DNA of 64,000 nt from Magnolia sinica (Eukaryota; Streptophyta; Magnoliopsida; Magnoliales; Magnoliaceae), in assembly GCF_029962835.1 (NCBI RefSeq), contig NC_080582.1, forward strand, positions 14,578,032 to 14,642,031, given 5' to 3'. Shown piece by piece: positions 1-13,825 of the stretch (position 1 is its first letter; each line of letters begins with the position of its first letter). A program made the translations under genes and the position numbers. Below the pieces are notes generated by a model. The model saw only the letters and a program-made list of their open reading frames with translations. It did no database searches and was not told the origin of the DNA.

Positions 1-1357
1 GCATATATCCGTTCTTTCTCAGGGCTGGTTCTGGCAAAGGCGCTAAACCAGCCTGCTCCTATTTTCCACCCTTGTTTTTCCTAACATAGCCGACCTTCTT
101 CATCTTCTTGAGAGACTCAAACAGAGACAACTTTTCGTGGTTGTTAGATGCCTTTTTGAAAGGATTCGTAAGCTGTTGAAACTATATCTTCCTTAGCACT
201 ATGCTCACTGGCAGTTGTATTCAATTCCATCTCCTCTCGTCCTGCCTTCGACTTCTCTTCCAATTTCTCATCGCAGTTAGATGCCTTTGCAAAAGGATTC
301 GCCAGCTGCTGAAACTAGACCTGACCGCTTGCTTCTGTTGCATTTTCGATACTAGTTGTTTTGTTAGTTTCAATCCTGTTGGGGGACTGCAGAAGCACAC
401 GAAGTCGGATTTAGGATATCAATCCAATGTGAGTAAGCAAAAGGGAGAAGAACACAAAGATTTAACGTGGGAAAACTTTTGCAGGAAAAAACCATGGCAC
501 AAAGCGACAGATGACCACTATGAAAGCAATCAATACATTCAATACATTTAAAAATCAAATTTGCCCTTCACTATATAGTGCATATATTGAAAATATATAC
601 ATTTCAAAATTATATTTATAATTTTAACAAAATATTTTTTTTAAAGTAAATAAATAAGTGCAGCTGATGTTAGATCAGCACTCATAAGTACATAACATCT
701 GGTCAATGGAAAAATGAACGTTTACAGCTGTAAGTGCATATCATAACCCAAGTGTAAAACTACATATCATAACCCAAGTGTAAAACTAAATATCACAAGA
801 AAACATAAAACTTGTGTCCTCAATCACATCTTACACAACAAGCAAAGCTAATAAGAGCATTTCAGGTGCAAACTAGGGCTGATTGTTCAAATTATCCTCT
901 GATTCACCCATGATCCCACAAAACAAAATCACAACTGAAATGGATTGCCGAGAAAGAAAACCAATCATAAATCCAGCAATTACAGAATTAAAAAAAAAAA
1001 AAAAAACTTAGCCCTTTGTTTATTCTAATCAAAGCCGTATATTTTTTGCAAGTGGAAAACACTAAATAAGCCCTGAATAAGTATTGTAGTCTGCTACTGT
1101 AGCATTCTATGTAGCAGAGGCTCAAAGGATCAGCAGATTTACTAAATTTGTAGAGACAGAATTAGAGACTAGAGAAGATTCGCTCACCAATCAGTAAAAC
1201 ACAATTTGATAATCACAACACTCGCATTTCTCCATCTACCTCTTACTACAGGGCATTAAAATGGTAATCGACCTAGTTCCTTGACCCTAGAGCTTCACTA
1301 GAGGCAGCTGCTTGGGAACTAGATTGCATCTAGGCACAGCTAGGCAGGGGTGCCTAC
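1..1357. repeat. Segmental duplication unit, copy alpha (truncated)
   Basis: This is the right-hand part of a ~3.5 kb unit that recurs as beta (1358-3944 plus 18159-19111) and gamma (41545-45031). Positions 1-370 match 2262-2620 and 42452-42790. Positions 540-1345 match 18290-19075 and 44220-44998, including the run from 'tcaggtgcaaactaggg' through 'agcacagctaggc'. Bases 370-500 do not match the other copies. The unit ends at 'ggggtgcctaca' and beta starts directly after it, so alpha and beta are head-to-tail tandem copies. No complete gene is visible. Confidence 0.85.
59..314 (-). pseudogene. Basic C-terminal-exon-like fragment (alpha copy)
   Basis: Read on the minus strand, 181-59 gives a short lysine-rich peptide opening FQQLTNPFKKASNNHEK, passing through LFESLKKMKK and ending KNKGGK-stop. 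The block before it (314-182) opens with a near repeat of the same motif, FQQLANPFAKASN. Each block begins just after an AG (acceptor-like 'tag' or 'cag'). The two blocks are one base out of frame with each other in all three copies of the duplication, so either they are separate exons or the ancestor was already a pseudogene. The lysine-rich tail would suit a nuclear or nucleolar protein, but I do not recognise the family. Confidence 0.3.
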
Positions 1358-3944
1358 AATTACATGATCTAACTCAGCTTGAACTCAACTCGAGCTTTAG
1401 AAAATAAGCTCGACTTGCCCCGAGTCGGCCTTTCAAGCTGAGTCAATCTGAGCTGACTCAAACTGAGTCGAGCGGCCTTTCGAGCTAGCTCGACTTGTGT
1501 ACAGCCCTAGACTCCATGAAGGTTTCAATGGTCTGCAAAGTGGTCCACTTGATCTTTGGATCTATCTTAATTTTAGGCTCAAGCTTTACAACAATCTCGC
1601 CAAATGGATGGACAATTTGGATACAACACATGCCTCATGGTCAGGCCCATAGAACTTTGTTAGGTCAACACACCACTGAGGTCGGTGGTGTGTGGTACAC
1701 CAGCCAATCCGCTTCCCTAGTTGAGGTAACCTAGTTAAGTTGATCAAGTCACCCCTGTTTTCATTGCTGAATCGCAGTGTCAAAAGGGATCTGTTCTAAT
1801 CAGGTCTGAGTCAACTTGGACGAGCTGCACAGCGCTTTATAATAGACTTGAAACCTTGATCTACAGTTCCTAACTTTCATGCTATTAAATCAAATGGTTA
1901 GGATCTTCAGCTCAGTTCGATCTTTGCATCATGACCGGTCACTAATGACGAGGAACAAATGCATATTTTACATTTCTGTCTCAAATGTTACTTAAAAGCT
2001 CTAGTAATGATGGAACAACAACATTTTTCTTTCTTATTTCTCAAGCATTTCATTACATGAGCTGCACCCTTACAAGCACGTCTAACAGTACATTGCCAGC
2101 CATACAATGAACGGCTAAACATAGCAAAATTTACATCATCACCATTGAAATATTTGTCATCATTCATGTCGATGATCTCAATCATATCCCCATTTTTTTA
2201 CTTCATGGCAATAACAGAAACTCAACAATTGCATGAAGCTCAAGTGTGGTGAGCAATGCAAGGCATATCCATTCTTTCTCAGGGCTGGTTGTTTTCTGGC
2301 AAAGGTGCTAAACTGGCCCGCTCCTATTTCCCTCCCTTGTTTTTTCTAACGTAGCTGACCTTCATCTTCTTGAGAGACTCGAAAAGAGACAAACTTCTCC
2401 TGGTTGTTAGATGCCTTTTTGAAAGGATTCATAAGCTGTTGAAACTGTATCTTCCTTAGCACTCCCCTCACTGGCAGCTGTATTCAATTCCATCTTCTCT
2501 CATCCTGCCTTCATCTTCTCTTTCCACTTCTCATCGCTGTTAAATGCCTTTGCAAAAGGATTCACCAGCTGCTGTAACTAGACCTGACCGCTCGCTTCTG
2601 TTGCATTTCCATACCTACCATCTTAGCCTTCTCTTTTGATTTCTCTCGTTTTGAGTATTGAGGGGCAGGAATGGAATTGATGGTTCTGATGCTCTATGGT
2701 TTTCGGCTACAGATAACTAACCATACATTTTATTCCCAATGGATGCATTAGAAGCTGAAGTTGGACATGTCAATGCCCCTGAAAATCTTTCCTGTAAGAA
2801 AATGCATCACATTATTACACAACATAACAATAGCAGGAGTTGGCTTGCAAACAAAATCGAAAATTTCCAAAAACGAATAACAGAAACAAGATCAATGAGA
2901 ATTAGAAACATAAAGCTCCACGATCAACAAATATTGTGGAGTAACATTAAACATACTAGTAGATGTAGCACATACAATGCATGAGGAGCAAGGTATTCAG
3001 AAATGGTAACAGCCGGCTGTATGACAGATACCACGCAGGCCGTGCTGCCTTGTAATGGTCAAAGCTTCCTTTAAAGGAAATAGAATGTATCAGCCTCATA
3101 TCAGTCCTTTAAAGGCCATTTTTACAGGTCGGATGTTACAGCCCCATATCACGTAATGGTAAAGAGAGAGTGCAGGGGTAATAAATAGAGGGAGTGGTGT
3201 GTAAGAAAAGTGGGAATCGGTGGAGGGGCTGTTTTAAAATAGTAATAGTTCAAACTGTCCGAGACCACCAGGTTGGATCCACTTCAAATAGCTCACCAAA
3301 AACATCTATTTCTTGAATTTTGTGCCGTGAATTGTTTTTATTTCAACTGTTCATTCAACATCCACCAAACAGAAATCAAATCAATGCAATCCTCTGTGTA
3401 AGATATTCAAATGGACCCACGATTTGCATGGTTTATTTTGAGGTCATTACATGCCACTTGCACAAATTTATTAATGCCATTGTATCAACTATCATACTTT
3501 GCCAGATTATCAAAGCTTTTCTCATTGTAAAGAGAAAGGAAGCATCTTCTAACAGCCAAATAGCTTCTCCGAATTACCTGTATGCCCATCGTTTCAGTCT
3601 AAAACCCTTTTTATATACTTAAGTAACACAAGTTTTTAGCTTCTCAGGAAACTAAATGCTGGAAATTTTGCCCCCGATTACTCCCATTATATATAGTAGA
3701 TATGAGCAGTGTTTTCAGTGTCGGTATCGATGCATATATCACACCCTTGGGATATGGAAACAAATTAGGCATTGCATGGGAAATACCTTGTGTATCACGT
3801 ATTGTATTGTTGTCTTTAGGAAACATCAGAAAATTGGTCGAATTTTTCAATGAAACTTCAGGAGACGTTATAATTGGCATTAAAACACATGATCGACATT
3901 AATACATGCTTAGAACTCAAAAGATCATAAAAAACCAGTACTAC
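1358..3944. repeat. Segmental duplication unit, copy beta, left part
   Basis: Left 2.6 kb of the second copy, colinear with gamma 41545-44099. It starts inside what in gamma is a hAT-like MITE (gamma 41152-41675): the left half of that MITE is missing here, but its right end 'gtacagccctagactccat' survives at 1500-1518. It also holds the right end of a larger MITE ('ggtacaccagccaatccgc', ~1693-1711). The short open stretches here (for example 3320-3622) are conserved in position in gamma but have diverged as non-coding DNA would, and I call no gene. The Athila insertion interrupts the unit after 3944. Confidence 0.85.
2310..2580 (-). pseudogene. Basic C-terminal-exon-like fragment (beta copy)
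   Basis: Same block as at 59-314. Compared with alpha and gamma there is an extra A in the 'agacaaacttc' stretch near 2390, which shifts the frame inside the terminal peptide. This copy is therefore broken. Confidence 0.3.
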
Positions 3945-6065
3945 TATTCACTTCCCAAGTATAGGGTTGTGATGTAGTAATAAACTCGGTGAGACCGAGG
4001 TCGAATCCCAAGGGACTGAAACCTGTACGTAATCTAAAACTCACTAGAACTAGAACTAGATTAAGATGAAATCTAAATCGAATGATTTTGAGGAATAATA
4101 GTGAAATACTGATCTAAAACTTAAGAAATTCAGAGGAAGGAAACTAGGGATTCAGAGGATCCACTTGTAGAGATCAGGGAGATCTTATGCCTGCATCAGA
4201 AACTCAATTGGACTTAGAGCCCATCTTCATCCAGTTGAAGGGTGTAATCATGAAAATTAGACAGAACTTCCGTTGATATAGTTTTTAAGAGATGGAAGGT
4301 ATATGAATTAGAATGGATTCCATCACCAAACCATGCCCAGGAGACAAAGTCAACAACAAAATTAAACTAATTACCAACCAAACAACATGATATGAAGGTT
4401 AGAAACGGTACCGACATCCAACCATGCCTAGGAGACGATAGCGAACAACAGGGCTTCCTGACATCATAATCAAAATAATGAAAAAGAAATACTTAGAGCC
4501 ATCGCAGACCCATTGTAATTTCAGTTACAACAGACCATTAAAAACTAAAAATATTCCCATAATAAAATTAAATCAAAATCCATTCAATCTAAACAAAAGG
4601 CACACGCATAAATTCTCCCATCACGCTACAAGCTTCACCTCTTAGCCCTAGCTAAGAGGTTTAGCCTAGCATGGTCATGCTAAAACCAAAGAAAAACATA
4701 AAAATAAAAAATAAAATCAAACTCTACTGTCTCTCTCTTATACGGGCAAGCCAACTTCTCGGCCGTGGAATGCCCTCCTTCCTCACTTCTTTCTCTCTCC
4801 TTCTTATAAGCAGCCGAGAGTCGGTCAGCTGGGAGTGCGTAAGGAAGAGACTTTCCGCAGCAGTAGGCGGTGAAGAACCTACGCAGGAGACAGGCAAGTC
4901 GGTGCGGAAACTTCCTTTCCGAAGCATAGCCGCATACACATCTGGACCAAAGTTGCTGGTTCATCTTCCTTCTTTTCCTTTAAAAAGACAACGTCCCGTG
5001 GGACGCTTTCAGATGAGCTATAATATGGATGGCCTGGATCAGCCATATGATCAACGATGGTGGCCCACCTGGATCGACCGCAGATCACATGCTTAAACAG
5101 GGCCTGCACGTCTTGCGCTGTACTGTTGGTGGGGCCCACTGTTGATTTTTGCGGGAAAATCCAAGCCGTCCATTAGATGCAGGACGAAACACCAACTGGA
5201 ATGGATGGTTTCGGCTGTCTCTTGATGCGGTCCACCTGATCTATTGTTTGGTGATGATTCGACCCTTCAGCGAGCAAGAGAGCAGATTCTGACGGGTCTT
5301 GGGCCAAGATCTTCTAAGGTGTGGTCGATTTCTCCTCCTGAGTGCATCGGATGGATCGGATCAGCCTTCCAGATGATGAAGGTGGGCCATACATCCTCCC
5401 AACGGACGTCCGTGCGCAACGAGAAAACAGAGACTCGTTTCTCTGTTTAAGGAGAGTCAGTCAAGCCGACTCTGACCAAACGCAGTGGTCCGGTGCACTT
5501 CTAGTGCATGTACACGGTGCACAAACCTCACGTATGTGGGTCCCAATGTGATGTTTATGAGAAATCCTCTCCGTCCATTCCATCTCTTACCTCATATAAT
5601 GGGTTGAGTCCAAATTCGAAGCACGTCAAGATCACAAGTGGGTCCCGGATTGATAATTCATGGTCTGATCTGACCATTGGGCCACTTCCAAAGGGATCTA
5701 ATGGCTGAAATTTGACTTTTACGGTTAATTTATGGTCCTTAGGCCATATATACAGTTTCAAGCCAATCGGATGGCGGGAAACCCAGTGATCTCGCATTCT
5801 GGACATCTTTTAGGCCACTTGAGCTTCAGTTTCTTGATTTTCTTTGATCTCTGGCATGTAAATCCGTCGATCTTGTTCCCTTTGAGTCTATCCCTTGCCT
5901 TGGTGAATTTTGAGCGTCAAATCTGAGCTTTGAGCACTTATTTCAGTCCAAGCTTGTGAATTCACCTTGCACAACAAACACGATTAAAATAGACCGTTAA
6001 GCAGTACCATGTCCGTAAATCCAGGCAATAATTGGGGTCTGATATGTAATATTTGATCCTCAACA
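3945..6065 (-). repeat. Athila-like 3' LTR (left outer LTR)
   Basis: Its 2121 bp pair with 16045-18158 along the whole length with scattered substitutions and small indels (for example around 5000 versus 17094). On the minus strand it begins tgttgaggatc and ends at the site 'cttcccaagtataggg'. Its outer TG has mutated to TA (3945-3946). The polypurine tract on the minus strand (ggttgggggttg) lies directly next to 6065. Small open frames inside are shadows. Confidence 0.92.
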
Positions 6066-6167
6066 CAACCCCCAACCAGCATTTTGCTAGTCCCAAGCAA
6101 AGTATGCGAAAAATAAGTTGAGAATTACGAGACAATTCTTGTGAAACCGAGTGATATTTTGAAAAAC

Positions 6168-6302
6168 GATTCAGATACGAAAAATCTAAGATTCATGAAT
6201 GTTGGGGAAAACGATTCAGATACGAAAAATCTAAGATTCATGAATGTTGGGAAAAACGATTCAGATACGAAAAATATAAGATTCATGAATGTTGGGCATA
6301 AT
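6168..6302. repeat. 45-bp tandem repeat, three copies
   Basis: Three near-identical 45-bp units each carry 'gattcagatacgaaaaat' and 'aagattcatgaatgttggg', between pol and the 3' LTR. The plus-strand twin element has only one such unit (near 11565-11600), so the expansion is private to this half. Confidence 0.85.
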
Positions 6303-7334
6303 TCTCTCCTAGACTCAAGCACACGGTAAACTTCAGAATTAAGTTCAAAGTATTAGTCCATCAATTAGAACAATTCTAAACATTGAATTTCATGGATGTA
6401 TAGTCTAATCTCGACTTATCAATATTAAAATTCACTTCTCTATTTAAGGATATCATTGGTAACTAATAAGAGAATTCATGATAACCAAAACTTGCCTCAC
6501 ACATCATCTTTTCATTCTTTAAATTTTTAATTTTTTCATTAAAAGTAACGCCAAGAAGGGGAATCAAATCCTCACCTATAGGGAGCAAACCTATGGTAAA
6601 GACTGTACACCCAACTCTTTTTCAATTATCATCCATGGGGAATTGAATCCTCACTTATAGGGAGCAAACCTATGGTAAAGACTGTTCACCTAATCCATTC
6701 AATTTTCTCAGGTTGGTTCCTTTCATGTTTAGTGATTACCAAGTTAATCCTTCAATATCGAACTGAACCCTTAATGTGCAAGCGAGATGTGTTTTGTGAA
6801 ATCATGACTCAATCAATATTTAAAACCTCTAACCATGGATTAATAGTTCGAACTTAACTGTGAAATCTAACAAATAGCTGAATCCAAGAGTCATAAATTT
6901 CCAACATCACTTATCTTGTGATTCTAAATCCAAGATGGCCGTCAAAATCACTTCGAATTCATACGAAATTCCAAAAAAAATTAAAATTTTTCACAATTTC
7001 TGCTCAAGACCAAGAAAACACTGATTAGGTAGCCTAATCTCCCACCCCCAACTAAAAATCTACATTGTCCTCAATGTAAAAGATATGCTTGCAATGTACA
7101 TGAGACAATGAAAGTAAATGAGAAGTGATGGGAAGATTGTACCTGGACGAGGGATTAAAGAAGTTTTTACACAAGGATCACATCATGAAAGCAAGTCAGC
7201 ACAAGAGAGAAATCAACAAAAGAAAACTATCCTAAAACAACGTAGAAAGCGAATTAACCTAGAACAGCATAAAGCAAACTACCCTAGTCCTATGAAAACA
7301 GGAAACTTACCTATACCTCCATCAGACTAGGAGA

Positions 7335-8770
7335 TCAATCCTGGTAAACAGGATCAGTCAGAGGTATGGACATGTCTTCTGAATCAAATTTCTCGACAAA
7401 TGGCTTTAAGCGATGTCCATTTACTTTAAACTCCTTGCCATTGTCTGGATCTCTTATCTCAACGGCCCCATGAGGATACTCAGTGACCACAATGTAAGGG
7501 CCAGTCCAACGAGATCGAAACTTACCTGGAAAGAGATGTAATCGAGAATTATACAAAAGGACTTTCTGACCAGGTGTGAATGATTTCCGTAGAAAACGTT
7601 GGTCATGAAACGCCTTCATTTTGTCCTTGTAAATTCTCGAGTTCTCGTATACGTCATTCCAGATTTCTTCGAGTTCATTCAACTGAAGTTTGCATAGCGA
7701 GACAGCGTTGTCCAGATTGAAATTCAATTTTTTGATTGCCCAGTAGGCTTTATGTTCCAACTCCACAGGCAAGTAGCAAGCCTTCCCATAGATAAGTCTA
7801 AAAGGAGATATTCCAATAGGGGTTTTAAACGTAGTATGGTAAGCCCATAAGGCATCGGTCAATCGGATTGACCAATCCTTACGGTCAGGGTTAACCGTTT
7901 TCTCCAAAATGTGTTTGATCTCCCTATTATAAATCTCAACTTGTCCACTTGTCTGTGGGTGATATGGGGTGCTCACCTTATGAGAGATACCGTATTTCTT
8001 CATTAAACTCTCGAATGGCCTATTACAAAAGTGTGAGCCCCCATCACTAATGATAGCTCGAGGCGTTCCGAATCAGGAAAGGATGTTCTCTTTTAGAAAT
8101 TTAATGACCGTGCGATGGTCATTATTCCGACACGGAATCGCTTCAACCCATTTAGTGACATAGTCTACAGCGAACAAAATATATAGATTTCTATAAGATT
8201 GGGGGAATGGTCCTATGAAATCAATGCCCCAGCAATCAAATGCCTCGATGATAAGAATAGGATTCAAGGGCATCATATTTCGACGGGACAACGCTCCCAA
8301 TTTCTGACAATGCTCACAAGCTTTGCAAAACTCATGAGTGTCCCTGAACATAGTGGGCCAGTAAAAGCCACACTGCAAAATCTTGGCTATGGTCTTTTTG
8401 ACAAAAAAGTGACCACCACAGGCTTGTGAATGACAGAAAGAGATGACACTCTGATGCTCAACGTCTGGCACACATCTCCTTAAGATTTGGTCTGGGCAAT
8501 ATTTAAATAAATATGGATCATCCCAGAAAAAGTTGCGCACCTTAGTGAAAAATTTCTTCTTATCTTGTGCAGTCCAATGTGTCGGTATGGAACCTGTGGC
8601 AAGATAATTAACAATATCAGCGAACCAAGGTGAATGGGAGACTCTGAACAATTGTTAATCAGGGAATATGTCATTGATATGTGTCGTTTCAAGGGAATCA
8701 GAGGGATTAAGGCGAGAAAGATGGTCAGCCACTACGTTCTCTACTCCCTTTTTATCTTTTATTTCTATGT
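7335..8770 (-). pseudogene. Athila-like pol 3' half: integrase (minus-strand copy)
   Basis: This is the C-terminal part of an LTR-retrotransposon polyprotein. It holds the tail of RNase H (up to ~8680), then an integrase with an HHCC-type zinc region (HSQACGGHF then CKACEHC). The catalytic D, D and E lie in [20 protein letters not shown] and [14 protein letters not shown], and a C-terminal DNA-binding region ends DPVYQD. One nonsense codon (CGA to TGA, at about 8070) splits the frame just before [11 protein letters not shown]. Homology to the plus-strand copy at 8809-10505 stops at about 8775, at the head-to-head junction. RT and protease are missing. Confidence 0.88.
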
Positions 8771-8808
8771 CAAATTCCATATCTAAGTCTTTGGACGTGT
8801 GGGGAGCT

Positions 8809-10505
8809 TGGGGCAGTTCTAGGCCAGAGAAAAGATAAGAAACCCTATGTTATTCATTATGCGAGTAAGACTCTAAATCCTGCCCAAGTGAACTACTCGA
8901 CTACGGAAAAGGAACTCTTGGCCGTAGTGTTCGCTTTGGACAAATTTCGGTCCTACTTGATCGGATCCAAGATCATTATTTACACTGATCACGCGGCGCT
9001 CAAGTATCTTCTGTCTAAGAATGATGCTAAGCCCCGCCTGATACGATGGATCCTCCTACTCCAGGAATTTGACCTAGAAATAAAAGATAAAAAGGGAGTA
9101 GAGAACGTAGTGGCTGACCATCTTTCTCGCCTTAATCCCTCTGATTCCCTTGAAACGACACATATCAATGACATGTTCCCTGATGAACAATTGTTCAAAG
9201 TCTCCCATTCACCTTGGTTCGCTGATATTGCTAATTATTTTGCCACAGGTTCCATACCGACACATTGGACTGTGCAAGATAAGAAGAAATTTTTCACCGA
9301 GGTGCGCAACTTTTTCTGGGATGATCCATATTTATTTAAATATTACCCAGACCAAATTTTAAGGAGATGTGTGCTAGAAGTTGAGCATCAGAATGTCATC
9401 TCTTTCTGTCATTCACAGGCCTGTGGTGGTCACTTTTCTGCCAAAAAGACCATAGCCAAGATTTTGCAGTGTGGCTTTTACTAGCCCACTATGTTCAGGG
9501 ACACTCATGAGTTTTGCAAAGCTTGTGAGCGTTGTCAGAAATTGGGAGCGTTGTCCCGTCGAAATATGATGCCCTTGAATCCCATTCTTATCATCGAGGC
9601 ATTTGATTGCTGGGGCATTGATTTCATGAGACCATTCCCCCAATCTTTTGAAAATCTATATATTTTGCTCGCTGTAGACTATGTCACTAAATGGGTTGAA
9701 GCGATTCCGTGTCGGAAGAATGACCATCGCATGATCATTAAATTCCTAAAAGAGCACATCCTTTCCCGATTCGGAACGCCTCGAGCTATCATTAGTGATG
9801 GGGGCTCACACTTTTGTAATAGGCCATTCGAGAGTTTAATGAAGAAATACGATATCTCTCATAAGGTGAGCACCCCATATCACCCACAGACAAGTGGGCA
9901 AGTTGAGATTTCCAATAAGGAGATCAAACAAATTTTGGAGAAAACAGTTAACTCTGACCATAAGGATTGGTCAATCCGTTTGACTGACGCCTTATGGGCT
10001 TACCGTACTGCGTTTAAAACCCCTATTAGAATGTCTCCCTTTAGACTTGTCTATGGGAAGGCTTGCCACTTGCTTGTGGAGTTTGAACATAGAGCCTACT
10101 GGGCAATCAAAAAATTGAATTTCAATCTGGACAACGCTGGCTCGCTATGCAAATTTCAGTTGAAAATACTCGAAGAAATCCGGAACGATGCATACGAGAA
10201 CTCGAGAATTTATAAGGACAGAATGAAGGCGTTTCATGACCAATGTATTCTACGGAAATCATTCACGCCTGATCAGAAAGTCCTTTTGTATAATTCTCGA
10301 TTAGATCTCTTTCCAGGTAAGCTTCGATCTAGTTGGACCGGCCCTTTTACCATTATCACTGCGTATCCTCATGGGGCCGTCGAGATAAGAGATCCCGACA
10401 ATGCAAGGAGTTTAAAGTAAATGATCATCGACTAAAGCCATTTGTCGAGAAATTTGACGCAGAGGACATGTCCATGCCTCTGACTGATCCTGTTTACCAG
10501 GATTG
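8809..10505 (+). pseudogene. Athila-like pol 3' half: RNase H and integrase (plus-strand copy)
   Basis: The frame opens within RNase H (YASKTLNP, then the conserved TEKELL and YTDHAAL motifs). It runs through the HHCC zinc region, then the DDE integrase core ([21 protein letters not shown]), and the C-terminal region. It begins ~15 residues further upstream in pol than the minus-strand twin. Two lesions are visible: TGG to TAG at ~9482 (GFY-stop-PTMF) and loss of one G at ~10401, which ends the long frame at 10420. The out-of-frame remainder reaches the normal stop near 10505. The two lesions are not shared with the twin, so each copy decayed separately. Confidence 0.88.
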
Positions 10506-11703
10506 ATCTCCTAGTCTAATGGAGGTATAGGTAGGTTTCCTGTTTTCATAGGACTAGGGTAGTTTGCTTTATGTTGTTCTAGGTCAATTTACTTTTTACA
10601 TTGTTTTAGGATAGTTGTTTTGTTGGTTTCTCTCTTGTGCTGACTTGCTTTCATGCTGAGATCTTTATATAAAAGCTTCTTGAATCCCTCGTCCAGGTAC
10701 AATCTTCCCATCACTTCTCATTTACTTTCATTGTCTCATGTACATTGCAAGCATACCTTTTACATTGAGGACAATGTAGATTTTTAGTTGGGGGTGGGAG
10801 ATTAGGCTACCTAATCAGTGTTTTCTTGGTCTTGAGCAGAAATTGTGAAAATTTTTAAATTTTTCTGAAATTTCGTATGAATTCGAAGTGATGTTGACGG
10901 CCATCTTGGATTTAGAAGTACAAGATAAGTGATGTTGGAAATTTATGACTCTTGGATTCAGCTATTTGTTAGATTTCACAGTTAAGTTCGAACTATTAAT
11001 CCATGGTTAGAGGTTTTAAATATTGATTGAGTCATGATTTCACAAAACACATCTCGCTTGCACATTAAGGGTTCAGTTCGATATTAAAGGATTAACTTGG
11101 TGATCACTATGCTTGAAAGGAACCAACCTGAGAAATTGAAAGGATTGGGCAAATGGTCTACACCATAGGTTTGCTCCCTATAGGTGTAGATTTAATCCTC
11201 TATGAATGATATGTGAAAAAAGTTGGGTGTACAGTCTTCACCGTAGGTTTGCTCTCTATAGGTGAGGATTTGATTCCCCTTCTTGACATTTCTTTTACTA
11301 GAAAAATCAAAAGCTAAAAAAAATAAAAAATGAAAAGATGATCTGTGAGGTAAGTTTTGGTTTAAGTTTTGGTTATCATGAATTATCTTGTTGGTTACCA
11401 ATGATATCCTGAAATAAAGAAGTGAATTTTAAGGATGATAAGCCGAGATTGCACAATACACCCATGAGACTCAATGTTTAGAAATTTCTTTCTAATTGAT
11501 GGATTAATATTTTGAACTTGATTATGAAGTTTACCAAGCGCGTGAGGTCAGGAGAGAGTAATGCCCAACATTCATGAATCTTAAAAGTCTAGTATTTGAT
11601 TTGTTTTTCAAAAATCACTCGAGTTCATATAAATTGTCCTGTAATTCTCAACTTATTTTTCGCATACTTTGCTTGAGACTAGCAAAATGCTGGTTGGGGG
11701 TTG
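10506..11703 (+). other. Non-coding 3' region and polypurine tract of plus-strand Athila copy
   Basis: This is the inverted counterpart of 6066-7330, with repeated phrases such as 'gtttgctccctataggtg'. It ends in the purine tract ggttgggggttg directly before LTR position 11704. No reading frame of substance. Confidence 0.8.
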
Positions 11704-13821
11704 TGTTGAGGGTCAAATATTGTATATTAGACCCCATTTATTTATATAGATTTACGAACATGGTAGGTTTAGCAGCTCAATTTAATCGTGTTTGTGATGC
11801 AAGGTGTATTTACGAGCTTGGACTGAAAAAGGGTGCTAAATGCATGGATTTGACACTCCAGAATCACCAAGGCAAGGGATGGACCCCAGGGGAGCAAAAT
11901 CAACGGATTTACATGCCAGAGATCCGAGAAAATCGAGAAACTGAAGCTCAAGTGGCCCGAAATTGGTCCAGAATGCAAGATCACAGGGTTCCCACCATCC
12001 GTTTAGCTCGAAACTTTATATCTGGCCTGAGGAACCCAAATTAACCGTACATGTCGAATTTCAGTCATTGGATCCTTGTGGAAGTGGCCCAACGGACAGA
12101 TCAGCCCATAAAACTCTGATTTAGGGCCCACTTGATATCTGGATATGCCTCAATCTTGGGCTCAACTCATTAAATGAGCTGACAAAACAAATGGATGGAT
12201 CGGATCTTACATATTCATCATAGTGGACCCCACCTGTTTTTTGCAAGTGCATGGTACGGTGCACTCCTGCGCCGCACCAAAACATCAAGGCAGCTTTGAC
12301 TGCCTTGACCCGATCCATCTCATGCAAGGAGACAACGTCTTCACCGCTGGACTGCCGGACGTTGATTGTGGGCCCCACCTATCATCCATTCGGATGATCT
12401 GGACCGTCTACTGGAATTCCACGGGTTGTCTAACCAAATCCTAGCTGACGGAATTTTAAGAGACAGCTTGTATTGGATTTCAACCATCCAAACGGGGGAC
12501 GGACGGTAGTATGAAAAACTCTGTGGGTCACATCGAATCCGATCCAAAACGGACCACGTCCGACTGGTTTTTCGACGTGAATCAAATGGACCGAGTGGAT
12601 TTCCATGAAGACACCGATAATGGGCCCACCGACTTTCACAGCGCAAGACTGCGCAAGCTCTGTTTCGCAACAGAGCTGCGGTTGATCCAGGTGGGCCACT
12701 ATCGTACATCAGGTACTTGATCCAGACCATCTATCGTGTAGAGGGGCCAAAATCGTCCATAGGGACGTCTTTATTTACGTCGTTTGTGGAAGTCACAAAT
12801 ACCAGAAAAGGGCAAAAATTCCGGACTCTCACGTGTAGCTGCGCACGTTCCTGCGAAAGGAGTGCGTAACTCCTTACGCAATGTCACCGACCTCAGCAAA
12901 GCGACTCCAGCTAGCGTTTCTCCACCGTCTTTCACGGCTATAAAAGAAAAAGAAGACAGAGACAGTGGGATCTTTTGAATCGCATCTAGGTTTGGGACGT
13001 GGATGCACAAGAGAGAGAAAGAGAGAAAGTTCAGATTTGTTTTCTTCTTTTACTGTTTTATGATGTTTATGAGATCCAACCTAATTATGTTGGGCTAAAC
13101 CCCTTAACTAGGGCTAAGAAGGTGAAGCTTGTAGCATGATGGGGCGATTTTACGTCTTGGATTCATGTTTATGAACTGACGTTTGATTCTAGTTGATTAA
13201 TAGGAATGCTTTCAGTTTTTAATGGTTTGTTGTGACTTAAATTACAATGGATTTGTGATGGCTTTGAGTATTTTCTTTCCCTTATTTTTTTGTTGTGAAA
13301 TTAGGAAGCCCTGTTGTTCACCATTGCCCCTTGGACATGGTTGGATGACGGAATCCTTCTTAACATCCATACATCTTTTGATTGGTTGTGTATTGGTTTA
13401 GTTCTGTTGTTTACTTTGTCTCATGGGCATGGTTTTGTGATAGAATCGACTCTAATTCTCATACCTTTCATCTCTTTGAAAACTAGATCAAGAGAAGTTC
13501 AGATTGTGTTTTAGTGGTATATCTTCCAACTCAATGAAGATAGGACTCGAAGTCTAGTTGAGTTCATGAATCAAGCATAAATCTCCCTGATCTCTACAAG
13601 TGGATCCTCTGAATCCCTAGTTTCTCGCCTTTGATTTCTACAAATTTTAGTTTCCTATTTCACCATTATTCACTCATATTCACCTGATTTAGATTTCATC
13701 TTAGTCTAGTTCTAATTTTAATTAGTTTCAGATAAACGTACAGGTTTCAGTCCCTTGGGATTCGACCTCGGTCTCACCGAGTTTATTACTACATCACAAC
13801 CCTATACTTGGGGAGTGAACA
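11704..13821 (+). repeat. Third Athila-like LTR, inverted relative to the outer pair
   Basis: Its 2118 bp start tgttgagggtc and end ggggagtgaaca, reverse-complementary in layout to the outer LTRs and clearly more diverged from them than they are from each other. No primer site follows it: position 13822 onward is the truncated 3' end of the minus-strand gag. This LTR is therefore the 3' LTR of the plus-strand element and marks a break in the host element. Confidence 0.9.
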
Positions 13822-13825
13822 AGTT

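Noticed and set aside
201..551. 116-codon plus-strand frame at the start of the window
   Set aside because: Runs antisense over the better-supported basic block and is not kept open in the beta and gamma copies.
3320..3622. 100-codon frame recurring in beta and gamma (43487-43822)
   Set aside because: Shared by descent through the duplication only; differences fall on all codon positions and no domain is visible.
4671..5806. Frames within the Athila LTR, repeated at 16780-17899
   Set aside because: LTR sequence; both copies have different lengths and no coding signature.
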